This document shows positions 1 to 5,935 of a stretch of 33,989 nucleotides of DNA, piece by piece. The stretch is from Bacillota bacterium (GTDB taxonomy: Bacteria; Bacillota; Clostridia; Monoglobales; Firm-18), in the NCBI GenBank assembly GCA_022706765.1, contig JAKJBX010000017.1, positions 1 through 33,989 of the forward strand, written 5' to 3'. Position 1 is the first letter of the stretch, and every line of letters begins with the position of its first letter. The notes below the pieces were generated by a model. The model saw nothing but the letters and a program-made list of their open reading frames with translations. It was not told the DNA's origin and searched no databases. The position numbers were made by a program, and so were the translations under genes.

Positions 1-75
1 ACTTGGAATACATATTCGCATTTGTATCCGAGAGAAGAAGAACGGGCGGTCAATATTTTAAACAAAATCGTGTAA
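1..75 (+). CDS. Tyrosine recombinase/integrase, C-terminal end only (partial)
   Basis: Reading from base 1 in frame gives 24 residues and a TAA stop, beginning TWNTYSHLYP. In phage and ICE integrases the segment T-x-x-x-Y-S-H-L-Y/F-P followed by a short charged helix is the extreme C-terminus, just after the catalytic tyrosine region. The rest of the gene lies left of the window. The gene reads towards the 3' end of tRNA-Ser, 64 bp away. That is the usual arrangement for an element integrated at a tRNA 3' end, with int next to the attachment site. Only the tail is visible, so the element type cannot be told. Confidence 0.7.
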   Translation, partial: TWNTYSHLYPREEERAVNILNKIV

Positions 76-98
76 AAATCGTGTACAGATAAAACGAA

Positions 99-134
99 AA
101 CCGCCCAAACTCAGTGTTTAAGCGGTTCTTTTCT
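99..134. terminator. Stem-loop between integrase and tRNA-Ser, likely bidirectional terminator
   Basis: AACCGC (99-104) pairs with GCGGTT (122-127), with an inner AAAC/GTTT pairing. A T-rich stretch follows on the plus strand (128-134), and TTTTCGTTTT follows on the minus strand. It could end both the integrase transcript and the tadA-tRNA transcript. Confidence 0.55.
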
Positions 135-138
135 GTAT

Positions 139-227
139 TGGCGGAGAGGGTGGGATTCGAACCCACGAGGGCTTGCACCCTACCTGATTTCGAGTCAGGG
201 CCGTTATGACCACTTCGATACCTCTCC
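139..227 (-). tRNA. tRNA-Ser (anticodon CGA)
   Basis: Read on the minus strand, the acceptor stem GGAGAGG pairs with CCTCTCC, followed by a genome-encoded GCCA end (139-142). The anticodon stem CCTGA/TCAGG closes the 7-nt loop CTCGAAA, giving anticodon CGA for codon UCG. The long variable arm (GGGTGCAAGCCC region) and the GGTTCGAATCC T-arm are typical of a class II serine tRNA. It lies downstream of tadA on the same strand and may be co-transcribed with it. Its 3' end faces the integrase fragment and probably contains the attachment core. Confidence 0.96.
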
Positions 228-263
228 GAATATAAAAAACATATTGTGTAAAGGTGATTTCCT

Positions 264-719
264 TTACATTTCGCCGCTGCGCAGCTTTGCAAAGAATTGC
301 TTTGGGAGCACACTGCATGCGTCCTCCATGATGCCGCCGTAGACCCCGGGCTTATGCGTCCAATTGCAGGTCGCAAGGTCGGTGACTGAGCCAAACGCTC
401 CCGCCTTTTTGTCATAGCAGCCAAAATACACGTTGCGTATTCTGGACTGGATGATGGCGCCCGCACACATGGGGCATGGCTCCATCGTGACATAGAGGTC
501 ACAGCCGCCTAACTGCCAGCTGTCAAGTCTTTCGCATGCCGCTTTAATTGCCAGCATTTCGGCATGGGCATCGGTCTGCCTATGATGCTCACGCAAGTTG
601 TGCGCCGCCGAGACGACCTCGCCGTCCCTTACAACGACGCAGCCGACGGGGACCTCGCCGATTTCCATGGCTTTTTCCGCCTCTTTCCAAGCAAGACGCA
701 TGAATTTCTCTGCGGACAT
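264..719 (-). CDS. tadA: tRNA adenosine(34) deaminase TadA
   Basis: 151 residues, a normal length for TadA. The enzyme converts A34 to inosine in the wobble position of tRNA-Arg(ACG). The zinc-deaminase signature is intact: the HAE motif (H52, catalytic E54) and PCPMC (C82 and C85). The frame is open 13 codons further upstream, but the ATG at 719 is preceded by a purine-rich GGGGGGAAG and begins MSAEKFM, typical of the family, so that start was chosen. A TTGACT-17-TATGCT promoter lies just upstream. tRNA-Ser follows on the same strand after 36 bp. Confidence 0.95.
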   Translation of the reverse strand: MSAEKFMRLAWKEAEKAMEIGEVPVGCVVVRDGEVVSAAHNLREHHRQTDAHAEMLAIKAACERLDSWQLGGCDLYVTMEPCPMCAGAIIQSRIRNVYFGCYDKKAGAFGSVTDLATCNWTHKPGVYGGIMEDACSVLPKQFFAKLRSGEM

Positions 720-748
720 GGCAGCTTCCCCCCCCAAACAGCAGTAAT

Positions 749-777
749 AGCATAACACATTTCCGGCATCAAGTCAA
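749..777 (-). promoter_or_regulatory. Putative sigma-A promoter for tadA
   Basis: On the minus strand, TTGACT (777-772), a 17-bp spacer and TATGCT (754-749). The predicted start lies about 25 bp before the TadA ATG. Confidence 0.6.
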
Positions 778-903
778 TATTTTAAGAATAAAAATAGACA
801 AGGACATTTTGTCCGCCGGCAGCGTACAATCAAGCGTTTTCGGAAAGCGGCAAGCGTCGTTTTTTGCCGAAATTAAGATTGTAAAATTTTTTCTGAATTT
901 CTA

Positions 904-932
904 TTGCTTTTTTTGCGAAAATAAGGTATATT
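904..932 (+). promoter_or_regulatory. Putative promoter for the GT2 glycosyltransferase
   Basis: TTGCTT (904-909), 17-bp spacer, TATATT (927-932). This would give a leader of about 60 nt before the GTG start at 1001. The flanking AT-rich sequence makes a chance match possible. Confidence 0.45.
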
Positions 933-1000
933 GTTTGTTGGTAATATTGATTATGAAAATCATCATTTTAACATAACATGAATCTTATGGAGGTGTTTGT

Positions 1001-2239
1001 GTGCCCGAATTTTCGGTTGTCACCGCAATAAGCTACTTTGTTCAAATCCTGTTTATTTTACTGGGCGCATACTATTTTATCATATCACTGTTCAGCTTCA
1101 TTCCACGGCGTATGCCGAAGGTGGACGACACAAAGTTTCGCAGCTATGCATTGTTGGTGGCGGCGCATAACGAGGAGCTGGTCATCGAAAACATGGTCGA
1201 CAGCTTGAAAAAGCTTGACTATCCCGAAGAACAGTATGAGATTTTCGTCATTGCCGACAACTGTTCAGACCAAACGGCGCAGCTGGCTCGCAGTGCCGGC
1301 GCAACAGTCTATGAGCGCTTTGACACCTCCTCCCGAGGCAAAGGCTTCGCCTTGGAGTGGATGTTCGACAAAATATTCAACATGGAAAGACACTTCGATT
1401 CCGTTATCATCTTTGATGCGGACAACATTGTCGATAAGAACTTTTTGAGAAACATCAACAAACAGCACGTTTTGGGCAACAAGGTCGTTCAGGGCTATAT
1501 CGACAGCAAAAATCCCAACGACTCCTGGATAAGCTACTCCTACTCCATCGCCTTTTGGTCCATCAACAGGCTGTTCCAGCAGTCCAGGGCGAACCTGAAC
1601 CTTGGCTGTCAGTTGTGCGGCACCGGCTTTTCGGTGGATGCAGACATCTTAAAAGAGCTGGGCTGGGGGGCTACCTGCCTGACCGAGGACATGGAATTCA
1701 CCATGAAGCTGGCGCTGAACAATGTCAAGGTGGCGTGGGCAAACGACGCCGTCGTCTATGATGAAAAGCCGCTGACTCTTTCGCAGTCGTGGAAACAGCG
1801 TGTTCGCTGGATGCAGGGGCATGCCGATGTGGCGACCCGGTTCATCGGCAAGCTGTTCAAAAAAGCCGTCAAAGAGAAGCGTCTCGCGCCTTTTGACTGT
1901 GCGATTTACCTGTTGCAGCCGCTGCGCATCATCACCATGGGCGCTATCACCGTGATGGCATGGGTGCAGACGGCGTATCCCGAAAGCAATCTCGTCATTT
2001 GGGGACTGATCCCCAGGGGCATTTGGAACGCCTTTGTGGTTGCACAGTTCTGCTGGACGCCGTTTGTGCTGTTCGTCGAGAAAAAACTGACAAAGCGTTC
2101 CGTTTGGGGCTTGATTACCTATATCGCATACACGCTTACCTGGGTGCCCATTGCGGTAATCGGTGTGATGAACAAAAACAAAAAGGAATGGTTCCACACC
2201 CAGCACACCAGGAAAATCAGTATCAGCGAGCTGCAATAG
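1001..2239 (+). CDS. Membrane-bound processive family-2 glycosyltransferase
   Basis: 412 residues. An N-terminal membrane helix (about 8-34) is followed by a GT-A glycosyltransferase domain. Visible family-2 motifs are AAHNEE (54-59), DNCSDQT, the metal/nucleotide-binding DAD (139-141), TED (228-230, catalytic aspartate) and QRVRW (266-270). QxxRW is the signature of processive beta-glycosyltransferases such as cellulose or poly-GlcNAc synthases. Two or more C-terminal hydrophobic segments follow (about 305-395). The GTG start is preceded by GGAGGTG. It probably polymerises or transfers sugar at the inner face of the membrane; the substrate cannot be read from sequence. It stands alone between tadA and a lipoprotein gene, with its own terminator. 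Confidence 0.88.
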   Translation: MPEFSVVTAISYFVQILFILLGAYYFIISLFSFIPRRMPKVDDTKFRSYALLVAAHNEELVIENMVDSLKKLDYPEEQYEIFVIADNCSDQTAQLARSAGATVYERFDTSSRGKGFALEWMFDKIFNMERHFDSVIIFDADNIVDKNFLRNINKQHVLGNKVVQGYIDSKNPNDSWISYSYSIAFWSINRLFQQSRANLNLGCQLCGTGFSVDADILKELGWGATCLTEDMEFTMKLALNNVKVAWANDAVVYDEKPLTLSQSWKQRVRWMQGHADVATRFIGKLFKKAVKEKRLAPFDCAIYLLQPLRIITMGAITVMAWVQTAYPESNLVIWGLIPRGIWNAFVVAQFCWTPFVLFVEKKLTKRSVWGLITYIAYTLTWVPIAVIGVMNKNKKEWFHTQHTRKISISELQ

Positions 2240-2264
2240 GCTTGTTATCATCTGTGCATCATAT

Positions 2265-2290
2265 GCCCCTTTCCTAAAAAGGGGCTTATA
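2265..2290 (+). terminator. Terminator-like hairpin after the glycosyltransferase
   Basis: GCCCCTTT and AAAGGGGC form an 8-bp stem (2265-2285), followed by the weak T run TTATACTATTT. Confidence 0.6.
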
Positions 2291-2294
2291 CTAT

Positions 2295-2323
2295 TTCACA
2301 TTCAAAATAATATGATATATAAT
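2295..2323 (+). promoter_or_regulatory. Putative promoter for the small lipoprotein
   Basis: TTCACA (2295-2300), 17-bp spacer, TATAAT (2318-2323). If used, the transcript would carry the structured repeat at 2335-2450 as its 5' leader. Confidence 0.5.
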
Positions 2324-2334
2324 TTTTAGAAACA

Positions 2335-2450
2335 AAGCGTTCGAGCGCGTATGCGCTTTCTCGAACGCATCCGCTCGCCGCGCGAGCGAAAGCGCAGGCG
2401 GATTCACTTCGCCGGAGCGCGGAAATTACGCCGATTTTGCGTAATTTCCT
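2335..2450 (+). repeat. Structured GC-rich dispersed repeat, copy 1 (upstream of lipoprotein)
   Basis: Three hairpins are visible: GCGTTCGAG/CTCGAACGC, an ATCCGC/GCGGAT stem enclosing a CGCTCG/CGAGCG hairpin, and GGAAATTACGC/GCGTAATTTCC (2421-2449). Related copies lie at 5809-5917 (inverted) and 13639-13698. The shared core is close to GCGCAGGCGAATTCACTTCG. Each copy ends 24-32 bp before a start codon and has the same orientation relative to that gene. Confidence 0.75.
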
Positions 2451-2473
2451 ACTAAATCAAGAGAGGATGAACG

Positions 2474-2776
2474 ATGATGAAAAAACTGTTAATCACGATG
2501 TTGGCGCTTTTGCTTTTAACTGGATGTGTGAAGAAACCCGCTGTTACACCCGAGCCTTCGCCGACGCCTACGCCCACTCCGGCGCCGACCGAAACGGCTA
2601 CACCTACACCCGCACCGACGCCGACCGCCAGCAAGGCTCCCTCATCGGGCAAGCAGGGCGAATTTAACGAGCTGTACGACCAGTATAAAAATACGACCGA
2701 CGAAGCAGAGCGCAAAGAGCTGCTCGAAAAAATCCAAACCATTATTGAAAGCGCAGAAAAGGGAAAAGGCAATTAG
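2474..2776 (+). CDS. Small Thr/Pro-rich lipoprotein
   Basis: 100 residues. A signal peptide with lipobox LLTGC places the lipidated cysteine near residue 18, so the mature protein should be anchored to the outer face of the membrane. A Pro/Thr-rich linker built of TPTPTPAPT-like units (about 25-55) follows, probably an extended spacer through the cell wall. It ends in a short charged helix (about 63-95). AGAGAGG lies 7 nt before the ATG at 2474; a second in-frame ATG at 2477 is also possible. No enzymatic domain is recognisable and the function is unknown. Confidence 0.8.
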   Translation: MMKKLLITMLALLLLTGCVKKPAVTPEPSPTPTPTPAPTETATPTPAPTPTASKAPSSGKQGEFNELYDQYKNTTDEAERKELLEKIQTIIESAEKGKGN

Positions 2777-2779
2777 TGA

Positions 2780-2808
2780 TTGATTTGGCATGTATTGTAT
2801 GATATAAT
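2780..2808 (+). promoter_or_regulatory. Promoter of the rubredoxin-flavodiiron operon
   Basis: TTGATT (2780-2785), 17-bp spacer, TATAAT (2803-2808), with an extended -10 TG at 2800-2801. The -10 forms part of the imperfect palindrome at 2802-2829. Confidence 0.7.
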
Positions 2809-2829
2809 ATCTGCAAGCGAATATTATAT
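2802..2829. promoter_or_regulatory. Palindromic operator-like site over -10/+1, copy 1
   Basis: The arms ATATAATATCTGC and GCGAATATTATAT flank a central AA, with two mismatches. The same palindrome occurs at 7531-7554 and 29955-29982, each time beginning in an extended -10 element and covering the predicted transcription start. Confidence 0.6.
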
Positions 2830-2882
2830 GCTCCGCTGAATTCACAGGCGCTTGACGCCCTGATTGAAAGGAATGGTGCTTT

Positions 2883-3038
2883 ATGTCAAAATACGAATGT
2901 TTATGCGGTTATGTTTACGACCCCGAGGTGGGCGATCCGGACAACGGTATCCCTGCCGGTACGGCTTTTGAGGAGCTCCCCGACGATTGGACATGCCCTG
3001 TTTGCGGGCTGGCTAAGGACGCTTTTACGCAGATTTAA
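2883..3038 (+). CDS. Rubredoxin
   Basis: 51 residues, the normal size. It is a one-electron carrier with a single iron held by four cysteines. The C-terminal knuckle CPVCG is canonical. The N-terminal knuckle reads C6-L7-C8-G9, that is CxCG, one residue shorter than the usual CxxCG. The [12 protein letters not shown] and PDDW motifs are conserved. The stop codon overlaps the AAGGAG ribosome binding site of the flavodiiron protein (start at 3054), so the two are co-transcribed, and rubredoxin is the usual electron donor to that enzyme. This gene is too short for many ORF callers. Confidence 0.93.
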   Translation: MSKYECLCGYVYDPEVGDPDNGIPAGTAFEELPDDWTCPVCGLAKDAFTQI

Positions 3039-3053
3039 GGAGACTGTTTTTCT

Positions 3054-4235
3054 ATGGCGGCATACAAATTAGCCGACGGCGTTTATGCCATCGGTGTGAT
3101 GAACCCGAACCTTCGTGTGTTTGACATCATCATGGAGACAAAGTTCGGTACGACTTATAACGCCTATCTGATCAAGGGTGATGACAAAACGGCGTTGATC
3201 GAAACGGTGCATGAGAAGTTCTTTGACGAATACCTCGAAAATATTCAGTCGGTGTGCGACGTTTCGGAGATTGACTATATCATTATGAACCACTGCGAAC
3301 CTGACCATTCGGGTTCCATCAGGATGTTGCTGGACATGAATCCGAACATTCAGGTCGTTGCATCTGTGCCCGGCGCAAAATACCTGACCAAGATCACCAA
3401 CTCTGCCGCCTTGCAGACCCGCGCGGTCAAAGACGGGGACAACATCGACCTCGGCGGGCGCACGCTGTCGTTTATTGCGGCGCCGTTTTTGCACTGGCCC
3501 GATTCGATATTTACGTATTCGGCAGCCGACAGGATGCTGTTTTCCTGCGACTTTTTGGGTACGCACTACTGCGAGCCAAGACCCTTGGATACGCACATCA
3601 AATATCCTGACGATTATGACGATGCGTTTGAAAACTATTACGACGCCATTTTCAGTCCCTTTAAGCCTTTCGTGCTTGCCGGACTTGAAAAAATCAAGGA
3701 CCTTGCGGTTGATTTTGTTTGCACGAGCCACGGTCCTGTGCTGACGGAAAAAATCGGGGAGGCAAAGGCAAAGTACCGCGAGTGGAGCGAGCCGAAGCCT
3801 AAGGAAAAGACGGCGGTCATTGCTTATGTTTCTGCTTACGGTTATACTAAAATGCTTGCGGACGCCGCAGCGGGTGAGCTTAAAGCGGCGGGCTTCAAGA
3901 CTGAAATGTTCAACATCATCGAAAACGATTGCTGTATCGTCAAGCACAGCATCGAAAGCGCCGACCTTGTGATGTTCGGCACACCGACGATCAACCGCGA
4001 CGCGTTAAAGCCCGTTTGGGATATGATTTCTTCGCTGGACGCCATTACTGTCAAGGACAAGCCTTGCGGCGTTTTCGGCTCATATGGTTGGAGCGGTGAG
4101 GGCGTACCCTTTGTGGTCGGACGCCTTAGCGGTTTGAAGCTCAAAGTCTACGGCGACGGTTTCAGGGCGAATTTCAGACCCAGTGACGACGAGCTTGAAA
4201 AAATGCGCGAATACACCAAGGGCTTGATTGGTTAA
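3054..4235 (+). CDS. Class A flavodiiron protein (oxygen/NO reductase)
   Basis: 393 residues. The N-terminal metallo-beta-lactamase-like domain carries a complete di-iron ligand set: H80, E82, D84, H85 (HCEPDHSG), H147 (LHWPD), D166 (SCDFLG) and H226 (TSHGP). A flavodoxin domain (about 252-393) binds FMN. Family members reduce O2 to water or NO to N2O with electrons from rubredoxin, protecting strict anaerobes. The rubredoxin gene lies immediately upstream (15-bp gap). A strong terminator follows. The choice between O2 and NO cannot be decided from sequence. Confidence 0.95.
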   Translation: MAAYKLADGVYAIGVMNPNLRVFDIIMETKFGTTYNAYLIKGDDKTALIETVHEKFFDEYLENIQSVCDVSEIDYIIMNHCEPDHSGSIRMLLDMNPNIQVVASVPGAKYLTKITNSAALQTRAVKDGDNIDLGGRTLSFIAAPFLHWPDSIFTYSAADRMLFSCDFLGTHYCEPRPLDTHIKYPDDYDDAFENYYDAIFSPFKPFVLAGLEKIKDLAVDFVCTSHGPVLTEKIGEAKAKYREWSEPKPKEKTAVIAYVSAYGYTKMLADAAAGELKAAGFKTEMFNIIENDCCIVKHSIESADLVMFGTPTINRDALKPVWDMISSLDAITVKDKPCGVFGSYGWSGEGVPFVVGRLSGLKLKVYGDGFRANFRPSDDELEKMREYTKGLIG

Positions 4236-4251
4236 GGAAATTCATATCAAT

Positions 4252-4288
4252 GATAAAAGGATGCGATAACGTCGCATCCTTTTTTATC
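4252..4288 (+). terminator. Rho-independent terminator of the rubredoxin-FDP operon
   Basis: A GATAAAAGGATGCGA arm pairs with TCGCATCCTTTTTTATC across a TAACG loop; the T run is part of the stem. Confidence 0.88.
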
Positions 4289-4356
4289 TTATAGAAAATT
4301 TCTATTCCCTATAAGATTAAAATATTGAATTGATTCCTTGGCAAAGGGATATGTCA
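4285..4356. repeat. Dispersed repeat family A, partial copy
   Basis: A palindromic segment with ATCTTATAG/CTATAAGAT arms (4287-4317) is followed by TTGAATTGATTCCTTGGCAAAGG. This matches the modules at 15992-16095 (inverted) and 21241-21349. The rest of the 4236-4562 gap holds the ACAACGGG inverted pair (4385-4430), an ATTCTC/GAGAAT dyad (4468-4483) and the promoter of the next gene. Confidence 0.6.
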
Positions 4357-4384
4357 GCACAGAATAATGTGTTCGGGCGCACAC

Positions 4385-4430
4385 AACAACGGGCATCAAA
4401 CGTAACGACAAGAAACTGGCCCCCGTTGTC
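4385..4430. repeat. REP-like inverted repeat left of the AT-rich lipoprotein gene
   Basis: ACAACGGGC near 4385 and GCCCCCGTTGT (4419-4429) form an imperfect inverted repeat. A related CAACGGGGACGGTTCT sequence lies right of the gene at 5154-5212. Confidence 0.45.
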
Positions 4431-4493
4431 TTGCACAAAATTTGAAAAGTTTACCCCTTGCCAAAATATTCTCGAAAGAGAATTTGATAAACA

Positions 4494-4522
4494 TTGACAA
4501 ATTATTGCGATTTTTATATAAT
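4494..4522 (+). promoter_or_regulatory. Perfect-consensus sigma-A promoter
   Basis: TTGACA (4494-4499), exactly 17 bp, TATAAT (4517-4522). An ATTCTC-GAAA-GAGAAT dyad (4468-4483) lies just upstream of the -35 and could bind a regulator. Confidence 0.85.
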
Positions 4523-4562
4523 CATCATCATATAAATTATTAAAATATGGAGGAAATATAAA

Positions 4563-5132
4563 ATGCTTACATCCAGAACTCCATTATCAGTTTTGTTGAT
4601 TGTAGTAATTATGTTTATGTCTGTTGGTTGCTCATCTGATATTTCTTCCACAAATCAAGCAACTTACGAAAAATCGGAAGAAGAAAAAGCGTTAGAGGAA
4701 AAAAGCGTTTCTTTTTTTGAAACGGGCATGCAGAAATACAAAGCCGGACTTTATTTAGAAGCAATACAAAGCTTTTCCAATGTAACGGAGGGTACGAGCA
4801 GATATGCACAAGCTGTGGCACAAAAAGAATCAGCTCAGAAGAAATATGATGATTATGTCACATTCGAGAACAACAAACAAACATACATAAACAACGCAAT
4901 TAAAATAGCGAGAGAAGAATGTATGGTCGATTCCAAGATTTCTAAAAGTCAAGTTGCAAGACAAGGAGACGAAATTGTTGTGCAATTGGAATATTACGAT
5001 GCAGGTGATGCAAGAAGGCAAGGAATAAGGGTTTATTTAACATATCCGGACGGTGGATATATTAGTGCGGGTTTTAGTTACAAATGGCCAAAAGTTGAAA
5101 TTTGGGATGCCGAAACAAGGTCGTGGAATTGA
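4563..5132 (+). CDS. AT-rich lipoprotein with a TPR-like segment, function unknown
   Basis: 189 residues. The signal peptide ends in a SVGC lipobox (Cys at about 23). A charged helical stretch leads into a tetratricopeptide-like segment (about 48-90, with ETGMQKYKAGLYLEAIQSF). The C-terminal 70 residues look like a small beta-rich domain (EIVVQLEYYD, GIRVYLTYPDGGY). GGAGGA precedes the ATG, and a perfect-consensus promoter lies 40 bp upstream. Codon use and composition are visibly AT-richer than in all neighbours, and REP-like inverted repeats flank the gene, which suggests horizontal acquisition. No known family is recognised. Confidence 0.78.
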   Translation: MLTSRTPLSVLLIVVIMFMSVGCSSDISSTNQATYEKSEEEKALEEKSVSFFETGMQKYKAGLYLEAIQSFSNVTEGTSRYAQAVAQKESAQKKYDDYVTFENNKQTYINNAIKIAREECMVDSKISKSQVARQGDEIVVQLEYYDAGDARRQGIRVYLTYPDGGYISAGFSYKWPKVEIWDAETRSWN

Positions 5133-5153
5133 ACAAGGATAGGTAATCTGCGG

Positions 5154-5212
5154 ACAACGGGGACGGTTCTCGTTGTTTAGCGTATTGTCAAGGTATAGAC
5201 CGTTCCCCGTAT
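5154..5212. repeat. REP-like repeat (CGGGGACGGTTCT type)
   Basis: ACAACG-GGGACGGTTCT-CGTTGT (5154-5176) is a small hairpin. ACCGTTCCCCGT (near 5199-5210) is its near-exact inverted partner. Sequences of this type are often mobilised by Y1/REP-associated transposases in Firmicutes; no transposase is present here. Confidence 0.5.
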
Positions 5213-5220
5213 CTAAGACG

Positions 5221-5778
5221 TCACATATTCTCAATAAAAATCTTGATGCCGATGAGTACCAGAATGGCGCCGCCGAGCATCTCGGATTTGGACTTTAAAA
5301 GGCTGCCGAAAAACCTGCCGATATATATCCCTGCAAGGCTGACGACCGCGGTCACGGCGCTGATGATCGCCAACGCGGCAAAGAGCGGCACCTGCATGGT
5401 GGCAAAGGTGACGCCGACCATCAGGGCGTCTATACTGGTGGCGATTGCTTGAATAACAATAAGCTTAAACGCAAACGTTCGCATGGGACAGTGTTCTTCT
5501 TTGGCGCATTTGATGCCCTCGATGATCATCTTACCGCCGATAATCGACAGCAGCGCCAGCGCGATCCAGTGGGCAAAAGCGTCGATATAGCTTGCCAAAC
5601 CCCTTCCTAAGAAAAAACCGATGGCGGGCAACAGTCCCTGGACGGCGGCAAAGGTGACCGCCATCACAATGGCGTGGCGGATTTTCAGTTTCAATATGGT
5701 CATCCCGTTTGTCAGCGAAAGAGCAAAGGTATCCATAGAAAGAGCAAACGCAATCAAAAGCAGGTCAATGATGTTCAT
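5221..5778 (-). CDS. mntP: Putative manganese efflux pump MntP
   Basis: 185 residues, the usual length. It is an integral membrane protein with about six hydrophobic helices arranged as two homologous halves. The family's acidic motifs are present in both: SMDTFALSLTNG (about 15-26) and TSIDALMVGVTFA. MntP exports Mn(II). The ATG start begins MNIIDLLLIAFALSMD, matching the family. It lies downstream of the diguanylate cyclase on the same strand, separated by repeat copy 2. No yybP-ykoY manganese riboswitch was seen upstream. Confidence 0.9.
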   Translation of the reverse strand: MNIIDLLLIAFALSMDTFALSLTNGMTILKLKIRHAIVMAVTFAAVQGLLPAIGFFLGRGLASYIDAFAHWIALALLSIIGGKMIIEGIKCAKEEHCPMRTFAFKLIVIQAIATSIDALMVGVTFATMQVPLFAALAIISAVTAVVSLAGIYIGRFFGSLLKSKSEMLGGAILVLIGIKIFIENM

Positions 5779-5808
5779 TCGTTGTGGGTTCCATCCTTTT
5801 TTATTTTA

Positions 5809-5917
5809 TAGGAAATTACGCAAAACCGCTGCAATTTCTGCGCGATGGCGAAATGAATTCGCCTGCGCTTAACCTCACGGGGTGAGCGGATGCGTTCGAG
5901 AAAGCGTCTGCGCACCT
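5809..5917 (-). repeat. Structured GC-rich dispersed repeat, copy 2 (upstream of mntP)
   Basis: On the minus strand it reads in the same direction as mntP: a GAACGCATCCGCTC block, then GCGCAGGCGAATTCATTTCG, then the AAATT palindrome remnant, ending about 31 bp before the mntP ATG. The distal end carries GCGCACC plus an AAAAAGT/GGCACTTTT remnant, which links it to repeat family A. Confidence 0.7.
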
Positions 5918-5935
5918 AAAAAGTAAGGGCACTTT

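Noticed and set aside
5779..5935. yybP-ykoY manganese riboswitch upstream of mntP
   Set aside because: The upstream sequence is a copy of the dispersed GC-rich repeat; conserved yybP-ykoY core sequences were not found.
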